This document shows, piece after piece, positions 8,035 to 15,789 of a DNA stretch of 35,066 nucleotides. Below the pieces are notes generated by a model, which worked only from the letters and a program-made list of their open reading frames with translations, was not told where the DNA came from and did no database searches. Made by a program: the position numbers and the translations under genes. The stretch is taken from assembly GCA_035495315.1 (NCBI GenBank), contig DATJGF010000043.1:1-35066 (forward strand). The letters run 5' to 3'. The first letter of the stretch is position 1. Each line of letters starts with the position of its first letter. The DNA is from DATJGF01 sp035495315 (GTDB taxonomy: Bacteria; Verrucomicrobiota; Verrucomicrobiia; Limisphaerales; UBA8199).

Positions 8035-8097
8035 GCTGTTACGGATGCAGCGGTTGAGTAACATTCCTTCACCCCTATCCTCTCCCCAAGGCGGGGC

Positions 8098-8262
8098 CTC
8101 TCATTAACCCCCAGCTTCAAGCCGAGGGTGGCGCGGTGCCGAACCCCGACCAGAACCGCTTGAGCGGTTTCGACTGATTGACCGAGCACGGTTGGAAACC
8201 GCTGAAGCGGTTGGAAGAATCTATCCATATCTTCACCCCGCTGAAGCGGGGTGTTAATGATA
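8098..8262. repeat. Four-hairpin repeat element, copy 1 (REP/MITE-like)
   Basis: The element is bounded by CTCATTAAC on the left and GTTAATGA on the right, inverted relative to each other. It contains imperfect or perfect hairpins of the form N-CGCTT(N)AGCG-N: a decayed left one (about 8106-8129), AACCGCTTGAGCGGTT (8153-8168), AACCGCTGAAGCGGTT (about 8196-8211) and CACCCCGCTGAAGCGGGGTG (8234-8253). The same order is found at 28697-28868. No protein is encoded that looks real, so movement, if any, would need a protein from elsewhere. It lies between cysK and rho and could also act as an RNA processing or termination structure. The left flank carries a CCTATCCTCTCCCC-type motif seen again in part at 28205. 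Confidence 0.75.
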
Positions 8263-8488
8263 GGTGAGAGGAATTAAGAATCCACCAGCTCAAAAATGGA
8301 CACTCGTGAAGCTGAAAAAAACTAGTTGCGTTCAGGGGCCTTTGCCGTTACATAACAGGTATATCGAAGGTCTGTTAGCTGCGGGCGCAGAGGATTTGTC
8401 AGCCGACGCAGCAGCTTCCCAAAAATTCAAAGTTCTTAGTGGTTTTCGGGGATAAGATTCTGGAAAGCCTTCGAACAACACAAACAGT

Positions 8489-9631
8489 ATGAGCACAGCA
8501 ACCAAACACGACAACAACAGTACCGCGGCTACTGATCAAGGGTCGGGCTACCTGGAGATCTCCGAAAAAGGTTTTGGCTTTCTACGGACTGCGGAGAACC
8601 ATTTCCATCCCAAGCCGAGCGATATTTTTGTTACCCCGGACACTATCAAACGAAACTTTTTGCGCGAAGGCAGCCTGGTGGAGGGGCCGACCCAGCCGCC
8701 GCACCGGGGGAACAGCCCGCAACTTAAAGCGGTTGACCGGGTCAACGGAATGGCGTTTGAGGAGTACACGAAGTCAGTTCGTTTCGAGAATCTGACCACG
8801 ATTGACCCGATCGAGAAGTTCAAACTCGAAACCAGCCCCGACCTCATTGAAACGCGGGTGATTGACATGGTGACGCCGTTGGGCAAAGGGACGCGCGGGT
8901 TAATTGTGGCGCCGCCGCGCACGGGCAAGACGACGGTGCTCAAACAGATCGCCAACGCGATCACCACGAATCACCCCGAGGTCTATGTTCTGGTGTTGCT
9001 CATTGACGAGCGGCCAGAAGAAGTAACCGATTTTCAGCGTTCGGTGAAAGCCGAAGTCGTTGCTTCCTCAAACGACCAGGACCTGGAAACGCATGTTCGG
9101 CTGTCGCGCTTCATGATCGAGCGTTGCCGCCGCATGGTTGAAGCCGGCAAAGACGTGTTCGTGCTGCTCGATTCGATTACGCGTGTGGCCCGAGCCTATA
9201 ACAGCGTGCATGGCGGCAGCGGCCGCACCATGACCGGTGGTGTGGATGCCCGCGCGCTCGAAATCCCGCGCAAAATGTTCGCTTCCGCTCGAAAGATCGA
9301 GGAAGGCGGGTCGTTGACCATCCTGGCGACGGCACTGGTGGATACCGGTTCGCGCATGGATGAACTTATTTTCCAGGAGTTCAAAGGAACGGGCAACATG
9401 GAGCTGATTTTGGATCGCAAGCTGTCCGATCGCCGGTTGTTCCCCGCAATCGATATTCCCAAGAGCGGCACGCGCAAAGAAGAGAAACTCTTCCCCAAAA
9501 ACCAGATCGAAGCCGTCCGCAAACTGCGGCGCATGATGGTTGACCTCAATCCCGTTGAGGCTATGGAAACGTTGGTGGCGGCTCTAAAGAAGCATAAGAC
9601 CAACGACGAGCTGCTGGCCAAACTGGTTTAA
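8489..9631 (+). CDS. rho: Transcription termination factor Rho
   Basis: 380 residues; hexameric RNA helicase that ends transcription. The RNA-binding cold-shock-like domain is at about 18-70 (GYLEISEKGFGFLR...DIFVTPDTIKRNFL). The ATPase core has Walker A APPRTGKTT (141-149), the catalytic-glutamate region DERPEEVTD (173-181), Walker B VFVLLDS (223-229), the Q-loop region around GGSGRTMTGGVDARAL and the R-loop EEGGSLT. The N-terminal helical bundle of longer Rho proteins is nearly absent: only about 17 polar residues precede the RNA-binding domain. There is no strong ribosome site before 8489; the 226-base leader after the repeat (8263-8488) holds no gene I can support, and Rho genes are often self-attenuated through long leaders. 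Confidence 0.95.
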   Translation: MSTATKHDNNSTAATDQGSGYLEISEKGFGFLRTAENHFHPKPSDIFVTPDTIKRNFLREGSLVEGPTQPPHRGNSPQLKAVDRVNGMAFEEYTKSVRFENLTTIDPIEKFKLETSPDLIETRVIDMVTPLGKGTRGLIVAPPRTGKTTVLKQIANAITTNHPEVYVLVLLIDERPEEVTDFQRSVKAEVVASSNDQDLETHVRLSRFMIERCRRMVEAGKDVFVLLDSITRVARAYNSVHGGSGRTMTGGVDARALEIPRKMFASARKIEEGGSLTILATALVDTGSRMDELIFQEFKGTGNMELILDRKLSDRRLFPAIDIPKSGTRKEEKLFPKNQIEAVRKLRRMMVDLNPVEAMETLVAALKKHKTNDELLAKLV

Positions 9632-9678
9632 AAACCGCAGCGTTGAGTCGTTGAAGAGTTAAAGCCTTAAAGCAGTGG

Positions 9679-9705
9679 TGCGGAATGCAGAGTAGGTATT
9701 CCGCA
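9679..9705. promoter_or_regulatory. 8-bp inverted repeat between rho and the WYL regulator
   Basis: TGCGGAAT (9679-9686) and ATTCCGCA (9698-9705) form a perfect inverted repeat with an 11-base spacer, 27 bases before the regulator's start. Either an operator for that regulator (self-control is usual) or a hairpin at the end of the rho transcript; no T-tract follows. Confidence 0.35.
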
Positions 9706-9731
9706 CGCCGAATTCAGCACTCCGAATTTGT

Positions 9732-10712
9732 ATGGCCGCTGCCGCCCCGTTGCGGGCTCGACCGCCCCTGGAGAGGATGCTTCGAATTCACCAGGCGATT
9801 CAGTCGGGCGCATTTCCCAACGCGTCGGTGTTGGCAGCCGACCTGGAGGTGAGTTCGAAATCCGTTCATCGTGATTTGGAGTTTATGCGGGACCGGCTGC
9901 AGTTGCCGCTGGAATTCGACCGGCGGCGCCTGGGTTATTATTATACCGAAGAGGTCAAAGCCTTTCCCACCCTTCAGATCACCGAGGGCGAACTCTTTGC
10001 GTTGATTGTGGCCGAAAAGGCGCTGCAGCAGTACCGCGGGACCAGCTTCGAAAAACCGCTGCTCAGCGCGATCAAAAAAATGGAGCAATCATTGCCTGAG
10101 ACCATCTCGTTGAATTTATCAGAAGTTGAGCGAACGATTTCGTTCCGCACCAGCACAGAGCCAATTGTTGATCTGAAGATTTTCGATGCGCTGGCGAAAG
10201 CGACCGCGGCGCGAAAGCAACTGGAAGTGACCTATCGGAAACCCGGCCAGCAAGAACCGGAGCAGCGGGTGATCGATCCGTACCATCTGGCAAACATCAA
10301 CGGAGAGTGGTTCCTCTTTGCGTACGATCATCTCCGCCAGGCGCTGCGCACTTTTGTCCCGAGCCGCATCAAGGCCGTCAAGCCGACCGGCAAGGTCTTT
10401 GTCCCATCCCAGCGATTCTCTGTCGAAGAGAGGCTACGCGACAGCTTTGGAGTCCATTCAGGCCAGGGGAATTTTGACGTGGTGCTTCGGTTCAATGCAT
10501 CGGTTGCAGATTTTGTACGGGAGAAGCGCTGGCACGATTCCCAGCGGCTAAAGGAACTGCGTAACGGAGGCGTTGAACTGCACCTGAAGCTCTCGAGTCT
10601 TTCAGAGGTGGAACGTTGGGTGTTGAGTTGGGGCGGTAATGCGACGGTGGTGCGGCCAAGCCAATTGGCTGAAAATGTTCTGCGGGCGGCGCGCAAGCTT
10701 CTTCAGACTTGA
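9732..10712 (+). CDS. WYL-domain transcriptional regulator
   Basis: 326 residues. An N-terminal DeoR-type helix-turn-helix occupies about 13-55 (LERMLRIHQAI...NASVLAADLEVSSKSVHRDL), and the WYL ligand/nucleic-acid-sensing domain spans about 145-215, with the name motif here written WFL (193-195, in NINGEWFLFAYDH) followed by the conserved basic strand RTFVPSRIKAV. A WCX-like C-terminal domain follows. Such proteins bind DNA as dimers and respond to an unknown ligand. The start at 9732 lacks a good ribosome site; an ATG at 9777 has GGAG too close to it and would cut the first helix. Target genes cannot be told from the context (rho upstream, CsbD-like gene downstream). Confidence 0.85.
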   Translation: MAAAAPLRARPPLERMLRIHQAIQSGAFPNASVLAADLEVSSKSVHRDLEFMRDRLQLPLEFDRRRLGYYYTEEVKAFPTLQITEGELFALIVAEKALQQYRGTSFEKPLLSAIKKMEQSLPETISLNLSEVERTISFRTSTEPIVDLKIFDALAKATAARKQLEVTYRKPGQQEPEQRVIDPYHLANINGEWFLFAYDHLRQALRTFVPSRIKAVKPTGKVFVPSQRFSVEERLRDSFGVHSGQGNFDVVLRFNASVADFVREKRWHDSQRLKELRNGGVELHLKLSSLSEVERWVLSWGGNATVVRPSQLAENVLRAARKLLQT

Positions 10713-10803
10713 GGTGGATTGCCGGAGCCTGTTGCTTCAAGAAATTGCGAGCCGGGTAATGCCCCATACTCGGAGCAGGATTCCGTGGCAAGGTTGAGGA
10801 AGG

Positions 10804-10998
10804 ATGAAGAAAACTGGTATTAAGAACCGAATAAAAGGGGTGGCTAAGGAAGCCAAGGGCCGAATGAAAGAACTCGCAGGGCATGCAGCACGGAGTCGGC
10901 GTCTGGCGCGGCGCGGTCGGGTGGAAGCAACCAAGGGTCGACTGCAAAGGAAAGTGGGCGAGGTTCAAGAAGACCTCGAAGACGCCTCTGAGTATTGA
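10804..10998 (+). CDS. CsbD-family small stress protein
   Basis: 64 residues, very basic and helix-forming, with the pattern KNRIKGVAKEAKGRMKELAG and then TKGRLQRKVGEVQEDL, the two repeated K-G-x2-K-E-x-x-G units of CsbD-like proteins. GAGGAAGG lies directly before the ATG. Family members are general-stress-induced in other bacteria, with no known biochemical activity. The central section (HAARSRRLARRGR) is more Arg-rich than usual. It converges with the TPR gene, whose stop is 22 bases further on. Confidence 0.75.
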   Translation: MKKTGIKNRIKGVAKEAKGRMKELAGHAARSRRLARRGRVEATKGRLQRKVGEVQEDLEDASEY

Positions 10999-11019
10999 GG
11001 CTTTCAAAGTGTCTCGACG

Positions 11020-12006
11020 TTAAGGAGGGGGCGGCGGGCTTTTCTCGCTGGTGGTCGCTGGCGCGTTAGTTTTTGACTGATTCTCCTTTTCGTTAACGTT
11101 CCGCTCGACGCGTCGCTTTAAGTCCGCATACATCTCGTTTGTCACGGCATTGAGGTGCGCATGCGCTTCGGTGAGACGCCCGGCCATTAATTTGATGCGG
11201 GCGAAATGGATGTAGACGCCTTCGCGTTCGATTTCGTCGTGGGCAATGTGCAGCGCGTTGGTCCAGGCTTTCAGCGCTTCTTCGGTGCGCATGGGTTGGA
11301 TGCCGTAGTAGGTCTGGGCGACGTCTGACGCGAGGGGAAAGTTGTCAGGGTCCAGACGCATGGCATTGCTGTAGAGCTGAAATGCCTTGGCGAAGACCTC
11401 GGCCAGGTTGATTTTGAAATACTCCATTGCATCATTGCGGAAGAGATAGACGGTCGTCCCAAAATTATGGTAGTAGACGGGCTCGAGCGGGTTGAGCTCA
11501 ATGGCGCGCCCGTAAAATTCGAACGCTTTTTTCACCGGTCCGATATGTCCGTAGATATTGGCTAAGTTGTTGTAGATCGCCGGACTGTTGGTATCCAGAT
11601 CGAGCGCTTTCTCCAACTGCTCCTGAGCGCTTTCCTCGTCCTTGGTATCGCCCAAGAAACTGGCATAGGCCACCCGGGCACGAGTGTGCCGCGGGTGCCG
11701 TTCAATAAACTCTTCATAGGCTTTGCGCACCGGTTCAAGCCGATCCTGGATTTTGCGCCGGAGTTGAGAGGGAGGCATTCCCGCGCCTTTGGCGGCAAAT
11801 TCGTCGTTCTCGCGAATCCACTGGTCGACCTCGGCCTGCGCTTCGTCATCGGCGTCCATTACCTTTTGAAATTCCTTTTCCACCGCATCGTTCGGATCGG
11901 GGAGAGCGGTGGAAGGCGCGGTCGGGCGGACAACGACATTGCTGGCCGCGGCTGCTGGATAGGCACCCAGCAAAGCCCCTAAGAATCCCAATAGAACAAT
12001 GCGCAC
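11020..12006 (-). CDS. Exported TPR-repeat protein
   Basis: 328 residues. A signal peptide (MRIVLLGFLGALLGAYPAAAAS) is followed by an acidic helical stretch (40-100) and at least three tetratricopeptide repeats, clearest at about 107-140 (ARVAYASFLGD...AQEQLEKALDLD), 141-174 (AIYNNLANIYGHIG...AFEFYGRAIELN) and again after 205 (KAFQLYSNAMRLDPDNF). The C-terminus is low-complexity and ends in five prolines. Such proteins are protein-protein scaffolds in the periplasm. Its partner is not evident: it is leftward with purU upstream (61-base gap), so the two may share a transcript, but a functional link is not obvious. Confidence 0.8.
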   Translation of the reverse strand: MRIVLLGFLGALLGAYPAAAASNVVVRPTAPSTALPDPNDAVEKEFQKVMDADDEAQAEVDQWIRENDEFAAKGAGMPPSQLRRKIQDRLEPVRKAYEEFIERHPRHTRARVAYASFLGDTKDEESAQEQLEKALDLDTNSPAIYNNLANIYGHIGPVKKAFEFYGRAIELNPLEPVYYHNFGTTVYLFRNDAMEYFKINLAEVFAKAFQLYSNAMRLDPDNFPLASDVAQTYYGIQPMRTEEALKAWTNALHIAHDEIEREGVYIHFARIKLMAGRLTEAHAHLNAVTNEMYADLKRRVERNVNEKENQSKTNAPATTSEKSPPPPP

Positions 12007-12067
12007 GGCGGTAAGCTAGCACGGAGGTGCGAATCGGCCAAAGGCGAAAAGCGCGTCAGAGAAGTGA

Positions 12068-12916
12068 CTAAATTTCGCGAACGACGCCCCAGAAGACATC
12101 GAGCCGTTTTTCGAGATAAAGTTGCACCGCTGCCAGCAAGGTCTTGGCCTCAAGTCGCTGGCCCTCAGCGACGATTTGTTTCAATCCCATGTTCGGGCGC
12201 AGGCGGAAGCAATCCTGAGCAATGATCGGCCCTTCATCCAGGTTCATCGTAACGAAATGGGCCGAGACCCCAATGATTTTGACGCCCTGTTCGTAGGCCT
12301 GGCGATAGGCCTGCGGTCCCGGAAAGCTGGGCAAGAGTGAGGGATGGATGTTGATGATCTTGTTTTTGTACCGCCAGACGAAATTCGGCGAGAGAATCTT
12401 CATGAACCGAGCCAGCACCAGAAAATCGATCTCGTACTGATCGAGCAGTTGGAGGGCAGTGGCTTCCGCCTTGACTCGGTCTTCCCAAGGGACCTTCACG
12501 AACGGCAAGCCGGCACGTTTGGCCATAGGCTCGAGATCGCCGCGATTGGATAGCACCAGCGCCGGTTCGCTTCTTTCGAGACGGCCCGCCTTGGCAGCCT
12601 CGAGCAATGTTTCCAGACAGTGAGGTTCACGCGTGGCCAGGATGGCCATGCGCTGTTTACGGCGCGGGTTGGTGAAACGCACTTTGATCTCCATCTCCAG
12701 TTCGGCCGCCAAGGCTTCCAAGCCAGTGAGGATAGCGTCACGCCGAAGTTGTGCGGCTGGCCAGGAAGCCTGGAGAGTCATGCTGAACTGGCCCCGGGTA
12801 ACCTGTTCCTCCAATCCTTCAATGTTCGCCTTTTGTTCGAACAAAAAATTGGTAATCCGAGCGATGACGCCAGTCTTGTCTCGGCCAATCACTGTAATGG
12901 TGGCAAATTGAGTCAT
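12068..12916 (-). CDS. purU: Formyltetrahydrofolate deformylase
   Basis: 282 residues, the usual PurU length. An N-terminal ACT domain (about 5-80, ATITVIGRDKTGVIARITNFL) is followed by a formyltransferase-type hydrolase domain. The catalytic set is visible: Asn189 and His191 in INIHPSLLPSF and Asp227 in NLDEGPIIAQD, with the folate-site stretch VKIIGVSAHFVT between. The enzyme hydrolyses 10-formyl-THF to formate and THF, balancing one-carbon pools and, in some bacteria, feeding formate to PurT. PurU usually reads NIHHS; here it is NIHPS, the form also found in other formyltransferases, but the ACT domain and the full motif order support PurU. Confidence 0.88.
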   Translation of the reverse strand: MTQFATITVIGRDKTGVIARITNFLFEQKANIEGLEEQVTRGQFSMTLQASWPAAQLRRDAILTGLEALAAELEMEIKVRFTNPRRKQRMAILATREPHCLETLLEAAKAGRLERSEPALVLSNRGDLEPMAKRAGLPFVKVPWEDRVKAEATALQLLDQYEIDFLVLARFMKILSPNFVWRYKNKIINIHPSLLPSFPGPQAYRQAYEQGVKIIGVSAHFVTMNLDEGPIIAQDCFRLRPNMGLKQIVAEGQRLEAKTLLAAVQLYLEKRLDVFWGVVREI

Positions 12917-13054
12917 TGAAACGAGAGCCCCGCGCTCTGACGGGCCTACATCTATGATGCTTGCGCCTGCGTGTAAAATGAATAGTTGTGATTCTCAGTC
13001 AGACCGGCCCGACCTTAACTTGTTTCCGCGCGCCGCTTCTATTAGATTCCACCG

Positions 13055-14233
13055 GTGATTTACGACCCCACATTGGACGAGCTGCTGCAAAAGGTCTGGG
13101 AGGGCGACCGCATTAACGAGAAGGAGGCACAACGGCTGTATCGCCTGCCTTTGGAGGAACTGGGGGCATTGGCCGATCGTCGCCGGGAGTTGGCGCGTCA
13201 AAAAGCTTATGCCGGGCGCGGAAACCAAATCGTCACCTACATTGTCGATCGCAATATCAACTATACGAACGTCTGCAACGTTTATTGCAAGTTCTGCGCC
13301 TTTTATCGGACCGAAAAGGACACGGATGCATACGTGATAAGTTTCGAGGAAATCGATAAAAAAATAGAGGAGACCGTTGCGCTCGGTGGGACACAAATCC
13401 TGATGCAGGGTGGGCATCACCCGAAATTAACCAAGCAATGGTATCTCGATTTGTTATCGCACATCAAAGGCAAGTTTCCGCAAATCAATATTCACGGGTT
13501 TAGTCCCAGTGAATTCGTCCATTTCCGGGAAGTCTTTAACGAGCCATTGGAAAAGATCATCAGCGATTTCAAAGCCGCCGGACTGGGGTCGATCCCCGGC
13601 GGCGGAGGTGAGATCCTGGTGGATCGGGTGCGGCAACGGATTTCACCGCTAAAAGCGATGAGTGACGACTGGCTCGAAGTGATGGCGGTGGCACACCGCT
13701 TAGGGTTGAATTCGTCGGCGACGATGATGTTCGGGCACGTCGAAACCGTCGAAGATCGTATAGAACATTTGGAGCGCGTTCGCGCTCAACAGGACAAGAG
13801 TTTGGCGGAGGAGGTAAGGGCGGTGGGCATCGAAGAATCAGCGAAGCCTGGAACATCGCAGTCCACCATTGCGGTTGAGGCAGTGCGGCGGGGTTTCACC
13901 GCCTTCATTTGCTGGACCTTTCAGGCAGAGCATACAAAGTTGCGTGCCCCCACTGTTGGGGCGCACGAATACTTGCGCACCCAGGCTCTGGCTCGGATAT
14001 ACCTCGACAACATTCCCAGCGTGCAAAGCTCGTGGGTCACTCAGGGACAGGAAATCGGACAGGTTGCGTTAAAATACGGCGCTAACGATCTCGGCAGTAT
14101 TATGATAGAAGAAAACGTAGTGTCGCAGGCAGGCACTACTTTTCGCATGAGCGTCGAGGATATGCGCCGGTTGATTTCGGAGCTCGGCTACGAACCGCAC
14201 CAGCGCGATAATTGGTACCGGTTGCTGAACTGA
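13055..14233 (+). CDS. mqnC: Cyclic dehypoxanthinyl futalosine synthase (radical SAM, menaquinone synthesis)
   Basis: 392 residues from a GTG start. The radical-SAM cluster motif is CNVYCKFC (Cys74, Cys78, Cys81), and GGTQILMQGGHHP plus IHGFSPSEF are characteristic of the MqnC/MqnE-CofH group. MqnC cyclises dehypoxanthine futalosine in the futalosine route to menaquinone. GGGGEILVDRVR and the C-terminal GANDLGSIMIEENVVSQAG support MqnC over MqnE. An extra stretch of about 30 residues (248-278, between HLERVRAQQD and FTAFICWTFQ) is unlike the short link I expect there. No other mqn gene is in the window. No clear ribosome site precedes the GTG. Confidence 0.88.
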   Translation: MIYDPTLDELLQKVWEGDRINEKEAQRLYRLPLEELGALADRRRELARQKAYAGRGNQIVTYIVDRNINYTNVCNVYCKFCAFYRTEKDTDAYVISFEEIDKKIEETVALGGTQILMQGGHHPKLTKQWYLDLLSHIKGKFPQINIHGFSPSEFVHFREVFNEPLEKIISDFKAAGLGSIPGGGGEILVDRVRQRISPLKAMSDDWLEVMAVAHRLGLNSSATMMFGHVETVEDRIEHLERVRAQQDKSLAEEVRAVGIEESAKPGTSQSTIAVEAVRRGFTAFICWTFQAEHTKLRAPTVGAHEYLRTQALARIYLDNIPSVQSSWVTQGQEIGQVALKYGANDLGSIMIEENVVSQAGTTFRMSVEDMRRLISELGYEPHQRDNWYRLLN

Positions 14234-14362
14234 TCCTCTCGTAACTCGTTTAGGACTTGGTGGCCGTGCGTTGAAGAAGCGGATGACTCGATATCAGATT
14301 ACTGAACGAATCAACTGGGGGGCCGCCGAGGAAGCTTATCGCGTACTGCTGGAGACCGAACC

Positions 14363-14641
14363 TCAGGCGACTTGTCGCACCATGTTCTCGCCCCCGTAGG
14401 GATTGGGAACACGCAGGGTGCATTCGGGATCATCGCACCATTCGCCATCGACAATGAAGCGGTAATTGTGTTTGCCCGGCGGAAGCTCCACGCTGGCGCT
14501 CCATAGCCCATCCTTTCCTTTCTGCATGGGGATGGGGGCTTGCTGCCAGTGTGTAAAATCTCCGGCCAATAAAACACTAAGAGCGCCGGGGGCAGCGAAG
14601 CGGAATGTCTGCTTACGGGAAGTTTCAACTTTCCTTGCCAT
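14363..14641 (-). CDS. Small CBM48/AMPK-type glycogen-binding domain protein
   Basis: 92 residues from the ATG at 14641; the frame is open to 14767, but the upstream part does not look like protein. One domain only: RKQTFRFAAPGALSVLLAGD, then FTHWQQAPIPM, GLWSASVELPPGKHNYRFIVDGEW (in pieces) and the end NPYGGENMVRQVA. This is the 'isoamylase N / AMPK beta' carbohydrate-binding fold, with the aromatic pair in FTHW and the PG-K/H-Y-RF strand. Stand-alone versions occur in several bacterial groups and are thought to bind alpha-glucans such as glycogen. The catalytic partner, if any, is not next to it. Confidence 0.8.
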   Translation of the reverse strand: MARKVETSRKQTFRFAAPGALSVLLAGDFTHWQQAPIPMQKGKDGLWSASVELPPGKHNYRFIVDGEWCDDPECTLRVPNPYGGENMVRQVA

Positions 14642-14772
14642 AGGTCGTCGGTTCTTTCCACGAACCCGCTTTGTTTGTTTGGACTCGAGTCCGGGTTCTA
14701 AAGACCCGAAGCCAGACGGATTCTCTCCGATACAAAGCACTGTAGGTGCTTGCCTGCGCTCAGTCAAGTTGC

Positions 14773-14801
14773 GTTCAAGTTTCTCGTGAAGAAACCTGAA
14801 C
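14773..14801 (-). terminator. Hairpin downstream of the small lipoprotein gene
   Basis: Arms GTTCAAGTTTCT and AGAAACCTGAAC pair with one mismatch around CGTGA. It lies 35 bases after the minus-strand stop at 14836 and before the CBM48 start. No good T-tract follows on the minus strand, so terminator function is a guess. Confidence 0.3.
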
Positions 14802-14835
14802 GCTGACGACCTAATTTGTCCCGTAAGCTGCCGGC

Positions 14836-15012
14836 TTAATCACGGTCGTGAGACCAACCGGGATAGGCTTCGTGGCCATATCCATGATAGTTGCCATCGT
14901 ACGCCCCACCATAAGGGGCACCATGATGGAAATGTTCATGCTCCTCCTCGCACCCGACGGCGCCGATTAACAGGAAAAGACCAAGCCCAATCAGAAGACT
15001 AATTGATTTCAT
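14836..15012 (-). CDS. Small His/Gly/Tyr-rich lipoprotein
   Basis: 58 residues, short enough to be missed by ordinary ORF cut-offs. It starts MKSISLLIGLGLFLLIGAVG and then Cys21, a signal peptide with a usable lipobox (GAVGC). The mature part is EEEHEHFHHG followed by Gly/Tyr/His-rich sequence ending in GWSHDRD. Once lipidated on Cys21 it would sit in the envelope. Eight histidines in 37 mature residues suggest metal or proton binding, but no family is recognised. Upstream AAGAGAA is a weak ribosome site. The signal peptide plus lipobox in a correct frame makes a chance ORF unlikely. Confidence 0.65.
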   Translation of the reverse strand: MKSISLLIGLGLFLLIGAVGCEEEHEHFHHGAPYGGAYDGNYHGYGHEAYPGWSHDRD

Positions 15013-15063
15013 AGCTAATAGATTCTCTTGATTTCACCATTCCACTCCGCTCCGGGCTAAACT

Positions 15064-15774
15064 ATGGGGTTGATCCCGGCTGGGCCCATAGGTTTTGACC
15101 TTGAGCTCAGAGACGTGACATACGAGTCTGCTATCTCGGCAGTGGAAGCGACTTACGCAAACCAAGACGTTCAGCAAGTAAGGATCGGGGCTATTATCCT
15201 CGCTGCTGGAAGCTCACAACGCATGGGGCGTCCAAAGATGTTGCTGCCCTGGGGCGATACTTCCATTTTGGGCCATGTCATCCAATTATGGCAGGCCTTA
15301 GTTGGGGAGCAGGTAACCGTGGTAATCGCGGGCACTGCAACCCATTTGCAGCAAGAACTCGAGCGCCTGAATTTTCCTCGTCAGAATTGCATCCAGAATT
15401 CAACTCCGGAACGGGGGATGTTCAGCTCGATTCAATGCGCGGCAAACTGGGGCCAATGGCCGGAAACACTGACCCATTGGACTTTAGTGCTGGGAGACCA
15501 ACCGCATTTGCGGTCGGAGACTTTGCGGGAGTTAATGGAGTTTGTTCGCCGCAATCCCGGACAGGTTTGCCAACCAACCCGCCGGTCGCGATGGCGCCAT
15601 CCTGTGGTCTTGCCGAAGCCTGCTTTTAAGCAACTGAGCTGTTCGAACGCCCTAACCCTGCAAGAGTTCCTCGCAAGTTGTGACCGGGCAGGCCTTGAGT
15701 GTGAAGACCCAGCATTTGATCATGACATTGATACTCCGGAAGATTACAGAAAAGCCCTGAAATTGCCTCGGTGA
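15064..15774 (+). CDS. MobA/MocA-like NTP transferase (molybdenum cofactor nucleotidyltransferase family)
   Basis: 236 residues. The nucleotidyltransferase signature starts at about residue 42: AIILAAGSSQRMGRPKMLLPW, written here in two parts, AIILAAGSSQ and RMGRPKMLLPW. The metal-binding GDQPHL is at about 147 and the C-terminal DIDTPEDYRKAL closes the fold. This arrangement matches MocA (CTP:molybdopterin cytidylyltransferase) and close relatives in molybdenum hydroxylase systems. The first 40 residues are not conserved in the family and no ribosome site marks 15064, so the true start may be further in. No molybdoenzyme or moa/mob gene is next to it, so the substrate is open. Confidence 0.8.
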   Translation: MGLIPAGPIGFDLELRDVTYESAISAVEATYANQDVQQVRIGAIILAAGSSQRMGRPKMLLPWGDTSILGHVIQLWQALVGEQVTVVIAGTATHLQQELERLNFPRQNCIQNSTPERGMFSSIQCAANWGQWPETLTHWTLVLGDQPHLRSETLRELMEFVRRNPGQVCQPTRRSRWRHPVVLPKPAFKQLSCSNALTLQEFLASCDRAGLECEDPAFDHDIDTPEDYRKALKLPR

Positions 15775-15789
15775 GCAACTCCGAGCCAG

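Noticed and set aside
8264..8455. 63-residue plus-strand open frame in the rho leader
   Set aside because: No ribosome site, no recognisable pattern; begins at the edge of the repeat element.
14282..14400. 38-residue plus-strand open frame after mqnC (MTRYQITERINWGAAEEAYR...)
   Set aside because: No ribosome site and its end overlaps the CBM48 gene on the other strand; could be a decayed gene start, but nothing supports it.
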